Numbered from the stretch's first letter, positions 37,274 to 47,542 are shown. The stretch: DNA of 64,000 nt from Massilia soli (GCF_016809835.1 NZ_JAFBIL020000001.1:620001-684000), one strand, 5' to 3'. Made by a program: numbers and translations. Notes: generated from the letters alone by a model not told the origin.

Positions 37274-38065
37274 ATGCGTTTAGGTATCATCAGCGCTCTC
37301 CACGAAGAACAGCGGGGTCTCGTGGAAGCCATGCAAGGGGCCACCACGCTCATCCATGGCATGCGTGACTACACCCAGGGAACACTCTTTGGAATCGACG
37401 CTGTGTGCGTCCTGTCGCGTATTGGGAAGGTTGCAGCAGCCACCACTGCTACGATGCTTGTGGAAAAGTTCGGAGTTACCCACATCCTGTTTACCGGGGT
37501 TGCCGGAGCTGGAGACGCGGGGGTGGCCGTTGGCGACATCGTGGTGGCCGATTCACTGGTTCAGTACGACATGGATGCCAGTCCTTTGTTTCCAAAGTTC
37601 GAGGTGCCGCTGACCGGCTTGTCGCATTTCCCGTCCGATGTCCACATCAGCAACCGGGTTGCGGATGCTGCGCATCAGTTCCTGGCACACGACTTTGAAG
37701 CTTCCATCGACGGCCAGGAACGGGCGGTCTTCCGCCTGGCGCTGCCACGGGTTCACCGCGGGCTGATCGGAAGCGGCGACCGCTTTGTCAGCTGCGGCAA
37801 GCATATGTCGCAACTGAATGAATCATTAACGGGTTTACTGGCTGTGGAAATGGAGGGGGCGGCGGTGGCCCAGGTCTGTTTCGAACTGGGCGTGCCGTTT
37901 GCGGTCATCCGTACGATTTCGGACAACGCCAATGAAGACGCGGCCACCGATTTCATGCGATTCGTGAAATCGGTGGCCGCGCGGTATGCATTTCACATCG
38001 TCCGGCGTTATTGCCAGACGACGGCGATTGGCAATCAGCCCAGCATGGAATCGGCCGGCGCGTAG
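37274..38065 (+). CDS. mtnN: 5'-methylthioadenosine/S-adenosylhomocysteine nucleosidase
   Basis: A 263-residue purine nucleoside phosphorylase-fold protein. [20 protein letters not shown] is the usual start; [24 protein letters not shown] near residue 76, [23 protein letters not shown] near 190 (with the binding-site glutamates and methionine), and [10 protein letters not shown] near 220 (catalytic aspartate) follow. It splits methylthioadenosine and S-adenosylhomocysteine for methionine recycling. It is the first gene right of the origin and its 3' end overlaps ald by 31 bp on the opposite strand. Confidence 0.92.
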   Translation: MRLGIISALHEEQRGLVEAMQGATTLIHGMRDYTQGTLFGIDAVCVLSRIGKVAAATTATMLVEKFGVTHILFTGVAGAGDAGVAVGDIVVADSLVQYDMDASPLFPKFEVPLTGLSHFPSDVHISNRVADAAHQFLAHDFEASIDGQERAVFRLALPRVHRGLIGSGDRFVSCGKHMSQLNESLTGLLAVEMEGAAVAQVCFELGVPFAVIRTISDNANEDAATDFMRFVKSVAARYAFHIVRRYCQTTAIGNQPSMESAGA

Positions 38066-39150
38066 TCGTAGCCCAGCGCCTGCGCCACCGCGGCGTAGGT
38101 AACCTTGCCCTTGCAAACGTTCAGGCCGTTCTTCAGGTGCGGGTCGTCGATCATCGCCTGCTGCCAGCCTTTGCTCGCCAGGGCCACTGCATGGCCGATG
38201 GTGGCGTTGTTCAGCGCGAAGGTCGAGGTACGGGCCACCGCGCCCGGCATGTTCGCCACGCAGTAGTGGATGACGCCGTCGACGACATAGGTCGGATCGG
38301 CATGGGTGGTGGCGTGCGAGGTCTCGAAGCAGCCGCCCTGGTCGATCGCCACGTCGACGACAACCGCGCCCTTCTTCATCCTGGAGATCATTTCGCGCGT
38401 CACCAGCTTCGGCGCCGCGGCGCCTGGCACCAGCACGCCGCCGATCACCAGGTCTGCCGACAGCACGGCTTCTTCGATCGCATGCGCGTTCGAATACTGG
38501 GTCGAGATGCGGTTGCCGTAAATGAGATCGAGCTGGCGCAACCGGTCGACGTTTTTGTCGAGCACCGTGACGCGCGCGCCGGTTCCCACAGCCATCTGCA
38601 TCGCGTTGGCGCCAACCACGCCGGCGCCGATGATCACGATATGGCCGGCGGCCACGCCAGGCACGCCGCCAAGCAGCAGCCCCATTCCACCTTTTGATTT
38701 TTCCAGATGCGCAGCGCCGGCCTGGATAGCCATGCGGCCGGCGACTTCGCTCATAGGCGCGAGCAGCGGCAAGCCGCCGCCCTGGCCGGTGATGGTTTCG
38801 TAAGCGATGCAGACCGCCCCCGATTTGACCAGCGCAGCGGTCTGCTCCGGATCGGGAGCAAGGTGCAGATAGGTGTAGAGAATTTGGCCTTCGCCCAGCA
38901 TGGCGCATTCGCCTGGCTGCGGTTCCTTGACCTTGACGATCATGTCGGCGCGCGCGAAGATTTCCCTGGCCGTGTCGACCATGGTGGCGCCTGCGGCGAC
39001 GTACTGCTCGTCGAACAAGCCGATCTCGCCGCCAGCGTTTTTCTGGACCAGGACCTGGTGCCCGCGCTGCGTCAGTTCGCGGACACTCGGTGGCGTGAGG
39101 CCAACCCGATACTCGTTATTCTTAATCTCTTTTGGAACGCCTACTATCAT
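38035..39150 (-). CDS. ald: Alanine dehydrogenase
   Basis: A 371-residue NAD enzyme interconverting alanine and pyruvate plus ammonia. [20 protein letters not shown] is the family opening with the substrate-binding arginine; [15 protein letters not shown] near residue 94 has the catalytic histidine; [29 protein letters not shown] near 170 is the NAD loop; [14 protein letters not shown] near 268 has the catalytic aspartate. It lies 68 bp downstream of putA on the same strand, so amino-acid catabolism may be co-expressed. Confidence 0.95.
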   Translation of the reverse strand: MIVGVPKEIKNNEYRVGLTPPSVRELTQRGHQVLVQKNAGGEIGLFDEQYVAAGATMVDTAREIFARADMIVKVKEPQPGECAMLGEGQILYTYLHLAPDPEQTAALVKSGAVCIAYETITGQGGGLPLLAPMSEVAGRMAIQAGAAHLEKSKGGMGLLLGGVPGVAAGHIVIIGAGVVGANAMQMAVGTGARVTVLDKNVDRLRQLDLIYGNRISTQYSNAHAIEEAVLSADLVIGGVLVPGAAAPKLVTREMISRMKKGAVVVDVAIDQGGCFETSHATTHADPTYVVDGVIHYCVANMPGAVARTSTFALNNATIGHAVALASKGWQQAMIDDPHLKNGLNVCKGKVTYAAVAQALGYDYAPADSMLG

Positions 39151-39218
39151 GTGAAACCTCCAAGTTTTATTAAAGCAACGGCTCGGGTTGTCCCCGTTTT
39201 TTTTACATCCTCATACTA

Positions 39219-42200
39219 TTACAGACCGAGGGTCATCAGGCTTGCGTTTCCGCCAGCCGCAGTGGTGTTCACGCAGACCGCGCGCTCGGCCACCAGGCGC
39301 CACAGCGGGATGGCTGCATCAGCCGACGTTTCGATCACGCCCACGATCGCCCATGCATTAGCGGCAAGCGCAGGACGCAGGCTTGGCGCCAGCGGAGCTT
39401 CAACCAGCGCGATCTGATAATCGTACTTGCAATTTTCAACGCTGGCGACGACCTCGATACGATCGTTGACTTCTGGCGGCAGGCTGTCCGGAATCACATC
39501 GCGCGATGCCGCGACCAGCACGACGCGGTTGCCGGTAGCCAGTGCGGCTGCCACTTGATTCATCAGGGCGGCGGTGCTGGTTGCAGCGCACAGCACGACA
39601 CCGCGCGCAAAGAACGACAGCGTATTGCGCTCGCCGGTCGGTCCTGGCAAGGCCAGGGTTGACCCGAGCAAGGTGGTGCGCATGTATTCGGTGCCCAGTT
39701 CGACGATGCGATTGTGGCCGTTGGCTTTGGCCCAGACCATCAGCGCGTCGAAGCATGCAGTTGGCTGGCGCTGATGCTGCAGCAATGCAGGCGCGGTGCG
39801 CTGCAGGCGCTTGATATACAGCGGGCCGCCAGCCTTCGGACCAGTGCCCGATTTGCCTTCGCCGCCGAACGGCTGCACGCCAACCACCGCACCGACGATA
39901 TTCCGGTTCACGTAGATGTTGCCAACGTGTGCGCGCGAGACGATGAAGTCGATGGTCTCGTCGATGCGCGAATGGATACCCAGCGTCAGGCCGAAGCCAG
40001 TGGCATTGATCGAGTCGATCACCTTCGGCAGGTCGGCGCGGCGATAGCGGATCACGTGCAGCACCGGTCCGAACACTTCCTGCGTCAGTTCGGACAGCGC
40101 GCCGATTTCAATCACCGTCGGCGGCACAAAGGTTCCGGCAGCGGCAGCGGCTGGCGACAGCGGCAGCGAATAGTGAGCGGTGGCTTTTCCCTTCATCCGA
40201 TCGATGTGCGCCAGCAGGTTGCCTTGCGCTTCGCTGTCGATCACCGGGCCGATGTCGGTCGACAGGCGGTCTGGCGAACCGACCCGCAGTTCCAGCATCG
40301 CGCCCTTGAGCATCTTGATGGTCTTGTCGGCGATTTCCTCCTGCAGGAACAGCACGCGCAGCGCCGAGCAGCGCTGGCCTGCACTGTCGAAGGCAGACGT
40401 CATCACGTCCTGTACCACCTGCTCGGGCAGTGCCGACGAATCGACGATCAGCGCGTTCTGGCCGCCGGTCTCGGCGATCAAGGCGATATCGCACGATTCG
40501 CGCACCGACCGTTCGGCCAGCGTCTTGTTGATCAATTGCGCCACTTCGGTCGACCCGGTGAAGATCACGCCCTTGACGCGCGCATCGTTACACAGGCCTG
40601 CGCCCACCACTTCGCCGCGGCCCGGCAGGAACTGCAGCGCCGCTTTCGGGATGCCCGCTTCGTGGAACAGCTGCACGGCGCGGTGCGCGATGATCGGCGT
40701 TTGCTCGGCCGGCTTGGCCAGCACCACGTTGCCTGCGGCCAGTGCCGCGGCGATCTGGCCGGTGAAGATCGCCAGCGGGAAGTTCCATGGGCTGATGCAG
40801 GTAACCGGGCCAAGTGCGAGGATGTTTTTCGCGCCGTGAACCTGGGCCGCGTAATAGCGCAGGAAGTCGACCGCTTCGCGGATCTCGGCAATTGCGTTCG
40901 GCAGCGACTTGCCTGCTTCGCGCACGGCCAGCGCCATCAGCTCGTCGCGATGTTCTTCGAACAGGTCGGCAACGCGCGCGATGATGCCGGCGCGTTCTGC
41001 CGGCGGCGTCGCCTGCCAGTCCATCGCGAACGCATCGGCGCGCGCCAGTGCCGTGTCGACGTCGGCAGCGGTGGCGTCGCTGACGTGGCCAACAATGTCA
41101 GCATGGTTGGCCGGGTTGACGATCTCGGTCCAGCTTTCGGAAACCACGGGTGCGTCAATCAGGGGAGCCACGTCGTAGGTGCGCGGTGCGGCCAGGGCCT
41201 CGCCCAGCGCGCGCAGTACGTTTTCGTCGGTCAGGTCGATGCCAGCCGAGTTTTTGCGCTCGAGGCCAAACAGCTCCAGCGGCAGCGGAATACCAGGGTG
41301 CGGCACGCCGCCCTGCTTGCGCGATGCTTCGAACGGATCGGTGATCAGGGTATCGATCGACACCTTCTCGTCGACGATCTGGTTGACGAACGACGAGTTG
41401 GCGCCGTTTTCCAGCAGGCGGCGCACCAGGTAGGCCAGCAGCGTTTCGTGCGAACCGACCGGCGCGTAGATGCGGCAGGCCTTGCCGAGGTTGTCGGCGC
41501 CGACCACCTGGTCGTACAGCGTCTCGCCCATGCCGTGCAGGCACTGGAACTCGTAGTCTTCAATGCCCTTCTCTTTCGCCCAGGTGTAAATGACCGACAG
41601 CGTGTGCGCGTTGTGGGTGGCGAACTGCGAGTAGATCGAGCCCGATGCGCCAAGCAGTTTCTGTGCGCAGGTGAGGTAGGACACGTCGGTGTAGACCTTG
41701 CGGGTGTACACCGGATAGCCAGGCATGCCGTCGACCTGGGCGCGCTTGATCTCCGCATCCCAATAAGCGCCCTTCACCAGGCGCACCATGAATTTGCGGC
41801 CGCTGCGCTTGGCCAGGTCGATCAGGTAATCGAGCACGAACGGGCAGCGCTTCTGGTAAGCCTGCACCACGAAGCCGATGCCGTCGAAGCCGGCCAGGTC
41901 AGCGTCGAAGGCCATCGCTTCCATCATGTCGAGCGAGATTTCGAGGCGGTCGGCTTCTTCGGCATCGATATTCAGGCCGATGTTGTACTTCTTGGCCAGC
42001 AGGACCAGGGTTTTCACGCGCGGCAGGAGTTCGTCCATCACGCGGGCGTGCTGGGCGCGGCTGTAGCGCGGGTGCAGTGCCGACAGCTTGATCGAAATGC
42101 CGGGGCCATCCTTGATGCCGCGGCCGTTCGATGCTTTGCCGATCGCGTGGATCGCCGCTTCGTACGAGGCGTAGTAGTTCTTGGCGTCGGCCTCGGTGAG

Positions 42201-42851
42201 CGCCGCTTCGCCGAGCATGTCGTACGAATAGCGGTAGCCGCGCGCTTCGTTGTCGCGGCTGTTCTTGAGCGCTTCGCCGATGGTCTGGCCGGTGACGAAC
42301 TGGTTGCCCAGCATGCGCATCGCCATGTCGACGCCCTTGCGGATCAACGGCTCGCCGCCCTTGCCGATCAGGCGCGTCAGCGCCGAGCCAAGGCTGTTTT
42401 CGCTGTTGGTCGAGACCAGTTTGCCGGTGATCAGCAAGCCCCAGGTCGCCGCGTTGACGAACAGCGAAGGCGACTCGCCAAGGTGCTTGCGCCAGTCGCC
42501 CTTGCTGATTTTGTCGGCAATCAGGCGGTCGGCGGTCTGACTGTCGGGAATGCGCAACAGTGCTTCGGCCAGGCACATCAGCGCCACGCCTTCTTCGGAC
42601 GACAGCGAAAACTCGTGCATCAGCGCGTCCACGCCGGACGAGCGGGTGCGTTTTTCGCGCACCGCCGACACCAGGCGGTGGGCCAGCGGCGCGGCCTGCG
42701 GGGACGGTGTCGCGCCTTGCGCCAATAGCCAGTCCACAGCCTCGGTTTCACTGCGGCGGTAGGCGCCAGTGATGGCGGCACGCAGCGGCGATTGCTCGTG
42801 TTTGATCTCGGCTTGGAGTGCGGAAAAAGGGACGGTTGGCGCTGTATGCAT
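39219..42851 (-). CDS. putA: Bifunctional proline dehydrogenase / glutamate-semialdehyde dehydrogenase PutA
   Basis: A 1210-residue enzyme taking proline to glutamate. Residues about 150-530 form the FAD proline dehydrogenase barrel (NIDAEEADRLEISLDMMEAMA; MVRLVKGAYWDAEIKRAQ), and about 560-1050 the aldehyde dehydrogenase (SPWNFPLAIFTGQIAAALAAGN; GFTGSTEVA-type loop; catalytic Cys in SAGQRCSALRVLFLQ). A C-terminal lobe closes it. It lacks the N-terminal ribbon-helix-helix DNA-binding domain of enteric PutA, so it should not repress itself. A divergent Lrp-type gene is 214 bp away. Confidence 0.96.
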   Translation of the reverse strand: MHTAPTVPFSALQAEIKHEQSPLRAAITGAYRRSETEAVDWLLAQGATPSPQAAPLAHRLVSAVREKRTRSSGVDALMHEFSLSSEEGVALMCLAEALLRIPDSQTADRLIADKISKGDWRKHLGESPSLFVNAATWGLLITGKLVSTNSENSLGSALTRLIGKGGEPLIRKGVDMAMRMLGNQFVTGQTIGEALKNSRDNEARGYRYSYDMLGEAALTEADAKNYYASYEAAIHAIGKASNGRGIKDGPGISIKLSALHPRYSRAQHARVMDELLPRVKTLVLLAKKYNIGLNIDAEEADRLEISLDMMEAMAFDADLAGFDGIGFVVQAYQKRCPFVLDYLIDLAKRSGRKFMVRLVKGAYWDAEIKRAQVDGMPGYPVYTRKVYTDVSYLTCAQKLLGASGSIYSQFATHNAHTLSVIYTWAKEKGIEDYEFQCLHGMGETLYDQVVGADNLGKACRIYAPVGSHETLLAYLVRRLLENGANSSFVNQIVDEKVSIDTLITDPFEASRKQGGVPHPGIPLPLELFGLERKNSAGIDLTDENVLRALGEALAAPRTYDVAPLIDAPVVSESWTEIVNPANHADIVGHVSDATAADVDTALARADAFAMDWQATPPAERAGIIARVADLFEEHRDELMALAVREAGKSLPNAIAEIREAVDFLRYYAAQVHGAKNILALGPVTCISPWNFPLAIFTGQIAAALAAGNVVLAKPAEQTPIIAHRAVQLFHEAGIPKAALQFLPGRGEVVGAGLCNDARVKGVIFTGSTEVAQLINKTLAERSVRESCDIALIAETGGQNALIVDSSALPEQVVQDVMTSAFDSAGQRCSALRVLFLQEEIADKTIKMLKGAMLELRVGSPDRLSTDIGPVIDSEAQGNLLAHIDRMKGKATAHYSLPLSPAAAAAGTFVPPTVIEIGALSELTQEVFGPVLHVIRYRRADLPKVIDSINATGFGLTLGIHSRIDETIDFIVSRAHVGNIYVNRNIVGAVVGVQPFGGEGKSGTGPKAGGPLYIKRLQRTAPALLQHQRQPTACFDALMVWAKANGHNRIVELGTEYMRTTLLGSTLALPGPTGERNTLSFFARGVVLCAATSTAALMNQVAAALATGNRVVLVAASRDVIPDSLPPEVNDRIEVVASVENCKYDYQIALVEAPLAPSLRPALAANAWAIVGVIETSADAAIPLWRLVAERAVCVNTTAAGGNASLMTLGL

Positions 42852-42971
42852 GGGTAAAGCTCTTCACAAAAGAATCATGGAAACGTGAATGCGCGCAGCT
42901 CCCGCTCCCGCTTTTGATGAAAGAAAGGAGAGAAAGTTGCGCGAAAAGATGATTCGATTGTAGAGCGAAAT

Positions 42972-43054
42972 CTTCTGGATTAATTCTGGTATTACAGAAG
43001 ACTAGCCATAGATAGTTTTTGGTGAGAGAATTTAACCAAATAATATTAATTTGG
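42972..43054. promoter_or_regulatory. Candidate operators in the putA-lrp gap
   Basis: Two inverted repeats: CTTCTG (42972-42977) with CAGAAG (42995-43000), and CCAAAT (43036-43041) with ATTTGG (43049-43054), the second touching the lrp ribosome-binding site (GGGGA). They are AT-rich, as Lrp-family sites often are. Sequence-only inference. Confidence 0.4.
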
Positions 43055-43065
43055 GGACGATTCGC

Positions 43066-43521
43066 ATGCTGGATAAGATTAGCAAAAAAATTCTTTCAGA
43101 GCTACAAAATGATGGCCGCATCAGCAATGTTGAGCTCGCTGCCCGGGTGAACTTGTCGCCGGCCGCCTGCCTGGAGCGGGTACGCAAGCTGCATGAATCG
43201 GGCTACATCATGGGGTACACGGCGCAGCTGAATCCCACCTTGCTCGATGTGTCGTTGCTGGTATTCATCGAGGTGGTGTTGGACCGGACGACACCGGAGG
43301 TGTTCGATTCGTTCAAGAGCAGCGTGCAGATGATTCCCGAGGTGCTGGAATGCCACATGGTGGCCGGGGGCTTCGATTACCTGGTCAAGGCGCGCGTGAA
43401 GGATATGGCGGCGTACCGCGAATTCCTGGGCAAGACGCTGCTGCAGAAGGGTGTGCGCGAAACGCACACGTATGCGGTGATGGAAGAAGTGAAGAACTCG
43501 ACCAAGCTGCCGATCAAGTAA
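43066..43521 (+). CDS. Lrp/AsnC-family regulator, probable putA activator
   Basis: A 151-residue protein with an N-terminal helix-turn-helix (NGRISNVELAARVNLSPAACLERVRKL in sections from residue 15) and a C-terminal RAM ligand-binding domain (EVLECHMVAGGFDYLVKARVKDM near 98). It resembles PutR/BkdR-type Lrp regulators. Start ATG 43066 with GGGGA seven bases upstream; an in-frame TTG at 43051 is less likely. Divergent from putA, whose product lacks its own repressor domain, so proline-dependent control by this protein is a reasonable inference. Confidence 0.85.
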   Translation: MLDKISKKILSELQNDGRISNVELAARVNLSPAACLERVRKLHESGYIMGYTAQLNPTLLDVSLLVFIEVVLDRTTPEVFDSFKSSVQMIPEVLECHMVAGGFDYLVKARVKDMAAYREFLGKTLLQKGVRETHTYAVMEEVKNSTKLPIK

Positions 43522-43546
43522 GCACTGAGCCGTCGTCCCCGCAAAC

Positions 43547-43727
43547 GCGCACTGCTGTCCGGAATATTCTTGTTGACAGTGCGATTGCATCAATCGGGTT
43601 CGGGGCGCTCACAGAAATCACGACGTTAAGTCTTGCATTGCCGATGTCGTCGTGTCTAGACCTTCTAAAATGATGCCTGGCTGCCGAGCGATTCGTGTCA
43701 CGCAAAATATTCCGGACAGTAGTGCGC
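43547..43727. mobile_element. MITE-like element, copy 2 (181 bp)
   Basis: Terminal inverted repeats at 43547-43568 and 43706-43727 match at 21 of 22 positions. Interior blocks are shared with the copy at 21782-22056. It lies 25 bp after the lrp stop and is framed by CCGTCGTCCCCGCAAAC and GAACGCGGGAACCC, i.e. halves of the dispersed palindrome family. No coding potential. Confidence 0.8.
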
Positions 43728-43773
43728 GAACGCGGGAACCCATGCATCGCGCCCATACGCGGGAACGACGCGG

Positions 43774-44724
43774 TCAGTCGCTTTCCATCGCCGACTTGAT
43801 CGACGTGGTATTCATGCCTTCCAGATGCTTGCGCAGCCAGCGGTGGGCCGGGCTGCGGGCGTCGCGTTCGTGCCACAGCATGTCCAGGTGCACCGCCGGC
43901 ATCTGGAACGGCAATTCGCGCCAGGTCAGCGCGTTGGTCATGCCGGTCGACGCCATCAAGTGCTTCGGCAGCACCGTGATCAGGTCGGAATTCGCCACCA
44001 CCTTGCCCGCCGTGAAGAACTGGTTGACGGTCAGCCAGATCCGGCGCTCACGCCCCAGCTGCGCCAGCGCCTCGTCGACCAGTCCGTGCGCCCGTCCCGA
44101 GAAACTCACCAGCAGGTGGTTCGCCTTGCAATAGCTATCGAGCGTCAGCTCGCCCTTGGCCAGCGGGTGATCCTTGCGCATCACCGAGACATATTGTCCC
44201 GAATACAGGCGCTCGTGCCGGATCGGCGAGCTCATTTCGCTCGACAATTGGGCCGCGACACCGGGGAAAAAGCCCACGGCCAGGTCGATATCGCCGCGCA
44301 GCAGCATCGGCCGCGGTTCGCGCGTGGTCAGCGGCACCATGCGCACGTTCACCTTCGGCGCCTCGCGCTCGATCGAGCGCATCAGGGAAGGCAGCCACAG
44401 CACTGCGGTCGCGTCCGCCATCGCCATCCGGAAGGTAGCGTGAGCCTGCGACACATCGAACGTTTCCGGCATCACGGCAGCTTCCAGCCCGGCAAGGGCG
44501 GAGCGCACCGCCGGCCACAGCGCTTCGGCGCGCGGTGTCGGTTTGACGCCGTAGGCGGTACGGATCAGCAGTTCGTCACCGAGGCTCTCGCGCAGGCGCT
44601 TGATGGCGTTCGACACGGCCGGCTGGGTCATCGCCAGGTGGCCGGCGGCGCGGGTGAGGTTTTGCTCGGTCATCACTGCGTCGAAAACGCGCAGCAGGTT
44701 CAAGTCAAGCGTCAGGAAGCTCAT
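43774..44724 (-). CDS. LysR-family transcriptional regulator
   Basis: A 316-residue regulator. The winged helix is LNLLRVFDAVMTEQNLTRAAGHLAMTQPAVSNAIKRLRE in sections from residue 7; the rest is the periplasmic-binding-like effector domain (AHATFRMAMADATAVLWLPSL near 90; DIDLAVGFFPGVAAQL near 145). Resembles NodD/LinR-type subgroup members by the LDLNLLRVFDAV opening. Targets and ligand are unknown. A candidate operator lies 42 bp upstream. Confidence 0.9.
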   Translation of the reverse strand: MSFLTLDLNLLRVFDAVMTEQNLTRAAGHLAMTQPAVSNAIKRLRESLGDELLIRTAYGVKPTPRAEALWPAVRSALAGLEAAVMPETFDVSQAHATFRMAMADATAVLWLPSLMRSIEREAPKVNVRMVPLTTREPRPMLLRGDIDLAVGFFPGVAAQLSSEMSSPIRHERLYSGQYVSVMRKDHPLAKGELTLDSYCKANHLLVSFSGRAHGLVDEALAQLGRERRIWLTVNQFFTAGKVVANSDLITVLPKHLMASTGMTNALTWRELPFQMPAVHLDMLWHERDARSPAHRWLRKHLEGMNTTSIKSAMESD

Positions 44725-44765
44725 GGGGAAACCGAAATAAATGGTGTTACCAAATAGTACCGCAG

Positions 44766-44786
44766 ATTATTCACAAAGCGAATAAT
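44766..44786. promoter_or_regulatory. Candidate LysR-type operator
   Basis: ATTATTC (44766-44772) and GAATAAT (44780-44786) form a perfect 7-bp inverted repeat with a 7-base centre, containing T-N11-A, the general LysR-type box. It lies between the LysR gene and the divergent small membrane protein gene. Confidence 0.5.
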
Positions 44787-44867
44787 GCATATCGGAAATT
44801 GGAATTGGCATTATATGCTGCACCGCCGTATAGTCATGGATAACGATAATTGGCTTTAGGAAATAAC

Positions 44868-45155
44868 GTGTCAACAACTGCTACACTACTTCAAAGCGCT
44901 GCCGGCGTGCAGATTTTTCCACTGGTGCGCGGGGTGTTCAGCCTTGCCGCCGTGGCCGCACTGCTGGTGTTCTTCAAGCCGCTGCTGGTCGGCATCGCGC
45001 GCGCCATGCTGCTGGTCGTGCGCCCACGCCTGACCAAGGAAGAGCGCCTGGCGCGCCGCCAGATGCGCGACGCACAGATGCTGCAAAACATGATCAATGC
45101 ATCGCAGGGTCCTAGCCATGCGGCTGAACTGCGTGCGCTGGCTGCCCGCAGCTAA
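44868..45155 (+). CDS. Small membrane protein of unknown function
   Basis: Ninety-five residues from a GTG at 44868 with AGGA seven bases upstream; an in-frame TTG at 44850 is less likely. One or two hydrophobic stretches (VRGVFSLAAVAALLVFF and PLLVGIARAMLLVV, residues 20-53) are followed by a charged helical tail (RPRLTKEERLARRQMRDAQMLQNMI). I do not recognise the family. It is followed by an intrinsic terminator, so it is a complete single-gene unit, perhaps controlled by the divergent LysR protein. Confidence 0.7.
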   Translation: MSTTATLLQSAAGVQIFPLVRGVFSLAAVAALLVFFKPLLVGIARAMLLVVRPRLTKEERLARRQMRDAQMLQNMINASQGPSHAAELRALAARS

Positions 45156-45170
45156 ACGGCAGCGGTGAAG

Positions 45171-45208
45171 AAAAACGCGGCGTCCGGGTAACCGGCGCCG
45201 CGTTTTTT
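45171..45208 (+). terminator. Bidirectional intrinsic terminator
   Basis: AAAACGCGGCG ... CGCCGCGTTTTTT, an 8-bp GC stem (CGCGGCGC-type, with a longer loop) and a T-run of six on the plus strand, and an A-run that gives the minus strand T five. It serves the small membrane protein and possibly the convergent chalcone-isomerase-like gene. Confidence 0.85.
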
Positions 45209-45221
45209 ATTGCGCGCTTGA

Positions 45222-45821
45222 TTAGCTCTTGGCGCCCAGCAATGCTGGTTTGAGCGAGCTGTCGGCCGGCTTGTCGCCGATCCAGATGCGCAGGATCGCG
45301 TTGTAGAAAGCAACGTCAGGGACGGTTTCGCCGATCTTTTTGCCGTTCAGTTCGGTCTGGGTGCCGGTGGCCGGGATCCAGTCGATGTTCAGCACGTCGC
45401 CTTTCTTCAAGCCATCGATGCTGGCGAACATCTCGCCGAACTTGCTGATCTGGCTGACGATCTTGGTCTTTTCAGCCTGGGACAGGTTGTTGTTCAGGCC
45501 AGTCATGAAGGCCTGGCCGAATTCGTCCGATGTCAGGTCGCGCATCATGACCAAGGTCACGCGGCGCGGGCCCTGCACCGCCAGGATGTCGGCCGGGGTG
45601 GTTTTCTTCTCGGTCAGGTAGAGGCCGGCGGCATAAACCTTGAACACGACTTTGGTGCGCATGCCCAGGCCGTTCAGCTTGAGGTCGCTACCGCCAACCT
45701 TGACGGTATCGGCGAACTTGACGCCGTTGATCTCCGCTGCCAGGGCTGGCAATGCCAGCGAACAAGCCAGCGCCAGGCCGGTCAACACGCTCTTGAAACC
45801 AATGTTTTTTGAAGCAATCAT
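45222..45821 (-). CDS. Chalcone-isomerase-like exported protein
   Basis: A 199-residue protein with a signal peptide (LTGLALACSLALPALAAE). The mature part fits the chalcone isomerase-like family (Chalcone_3 type): GLGMRTKVVFKVYAAGLYLTEK near residue 52, RRVTLVMMRDLTSDEFGQAF near 86 and VAFYNAILRIWIGDKPADSSLK near 170. Bacterial members are not flavonoid enzymes; they probably bind a small lipid-like ligand in the periplasm, function unproven. Conserved next to motility or stress genes in some Burkholderiales, but no such link is seen here beyond the neighbouring chemoreceptor. Confidence 0.8.
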   Translation of the reverse strand: MIASKNIGFKSVLTGLALACSLALPALAAEINGVKFADTVKVGGSDLKLNGLGMRTKVVFKVYAAGLYLTEKKTTPADILAVQGPRRVTLVMMRDLTSDEFGQAFMTGLNNNLSQAEKTKIVSQISKFGEMFASIDGLKKGDVLNIDWIPATGTQTELNGKKIGETVPDVAFYNAILRIWIGDKPADSSLKPALLGAKS

Positions 45822-45856
45822 GGTGTCTCCATTATTTAACTATTATCGGACTGATG

Positions 45857-47542
45857 TCAGCACTCTTCAGCGGCGGTCAGTTCAGGTTCCTGCTTTACTA
45901 CCGTTTTCGCCCTCTGAGCCAGGGCAATCTGTTTCCTTAACGCAGGCGGACGCCGATTGGTAGACACGGGCGCTGCAATTGGCGCCTTCGGCGGTGCCGA
46001 ATCGACCTTGAAGATGCCGACCACGCGTGCCAGATTGGCCGCCTGGTCCTGCATCGACGCCGCCGCCGCTGCCGCTTCCTCTACCAGGGCAGCATTCTGC
46101 TGGGTTGTCTCGTCCATTTCAAGGATCGTTTGCTTCACTTCAGCGATGCCGCTGCTCTGTTCCTGGCTGGCGGCGGTGATTTCGGCCATGATATCGGTCA
46201 CCTGGCGCACGCTGGCCACCACTTCCTGCATCGTCGCGCCGGCCTGTTCGACCAGCATGCTGCCCTCGCGCACCTTGCCGACCGAATCGCCGATCAGCGT
46301 CTTGATTTCCTTGGCCGCCGCGGCGCTGCGCTGGGCCAGGTTGCGTACTTCGGACGCCACCACGGCGAAGCCGCGGCCCTGTTCGCCGGCGCGCGCGGCT
46401 TCCACCGCGGCGTTCAGCGCCAGGATGTTGGTCTGGAACGCGATACCGTCGATGACGGAAATGATATCGACAATCTTCTTCGACGAATCGGTAATCGAGC
46501 CCATCGTCACCACCACGCTGGATACCACCTTGCCGCCGCGCACCGCCACTTCCGACGCGTTGGCGGCCAGCTGGTTGGCCTGGCGCGCGTTGTCGGCGTT
46601 CTGCTGGACGGTATCGGTGAGTGCGCGCATCGCGCCGGAGGTCTGGCCCAGCGACGCGGCCTGTTGCTCGGTGCGCGACGACAGGTCGAGGTTGCCACTG
46701 GCGATTTGACCCGAGGCCGAAGAAATTGATTCCGTACCCAGACGGACATCGCCAACGATCTTGATCAGGCTCGCGTTCATGTGGTTGAGCGCGTCGAGCA
46801 TCTGACCCATTTCGTCACGGCTGTTGACCTTGATTACGCTGGTCAAGTCGCCTTCCGCGACGCGCCGCGCGACCTTGACCGCGTAGCTGAGCGGGCCGGT
46901 GATGCCGCGTGTGGTGATGACGGCGATGCCGATCGAGATGGCCGCGGCCACGCCGGCCAGGATCAGGATCAGGGTCTGGGTGCGTTGGCTGGCTTTGGCG
47001 GCCTCGGCGCCGGCCTTGGCCATGACCGCATCCTGATAGGCGATGAACTGGTCGATCTGGGCGAAATACTTGGCTTGCTGGGGACGCAGCGAGAACATGA
47101 ACTTGACCATCGCGTCATCCTTCAGGCCGTCATTGACGAGCTTGACGAACGCTGCCTGCGCCGGCAGGAACTTGGCGCGGATGGTGGCGATGTCGGCCAA
47201 TATCTCCTTGCCGCGCGCGTCCTGGGTGGTGGCGGTCAGCGCCGCGATCGCCGCGGTGGCGCTGGCACTGCGGGCCTCGACGTTCGCCAGTTCCTTGGCG
47301 ATCTGATCCGGGTCGCCCATCACCAGCACACTGAGCATGCTGCGGGTAGCCTCGCTGACGTCCGCCTTGACCTGGTTGGCGGCGACCGTCTTGGGCAAGC
47401 GCTCGCCGATCATTGCCGCCACTTCCTTGTTCAGGGTGGCGATCTGGTTGTAGGAAATCCCGGCAAGCATTACCAGCAAGGTAATCACAATGCCAAAACC
47501 AATGGCCAAACGCTGGCCGATCCGCATGTCTCTGACTTTCAT
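45857..47542 (-). CDS. Methyl-accepting chemotaxis protein
   Basis: A 561-residue chemoreceptor. TM1 at about 11-30, a four-helix-type periplasmic sensor domain to about 188, TM2 at about 190-210 ([20 protein letters not shown]), then HAMP ([20 protein letters not shown]) and the signalling hairpin with its tip at [27 protein letters not shown] near 370. Periplasmic part resembles 4HB_MCP. No C-terminal pentapeptide tether (NWETF-like) is seen. Ligand unknown; no che genes are nearby, so the receptor works with a pathway elsewhere. Confidence 0.93.
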   Translation of the reverse strand: MKVRDMRIGQRLAIGFGIVITLLVMLAGISYNQIATLNKEVAAMIGERLPKTVAANQVKADVSEATRSMLSVLVMGDPDQIAKELANVEARSASATAAIAALTATTQDARGKEILADIATIRAKFLPAQAAFVKLVNDGLKDDAMVKFMFSLRPQQAKYFAQIDQFIAYQDAVMAKAGAEAAKASQRTQTLILILAGVAAAISIGIAVITTRGITGPLSYAVKVARRVAEGDLTSVIKVNSRDEMGQMLDALNHMNASLIKIVGDVRLGTESISSASGQIASGNLDLSSRTEQQAASLGQTSGAMRALTDTVQQNADNARQANQLAANASEVAVRGGKVVSSVVVTMGSITDSSKKIVDIISVIDGIAFQTNILALNAAVEAARAGEQGRGFAVVASEVRNLAQRSAAAAKEIKTLIGDSVGKVREGSMLVEQAGATMQEVVASVRQVTDIMAEITAASQEQSSGIAEVKQTILEMDETTQQNAALVEEAAAAAASMQDQAANLARVVGIFKVDSAPPKAPIAAPVSTNRRPPALRKQIALAQRAKTVVKQEPELTAAEEC

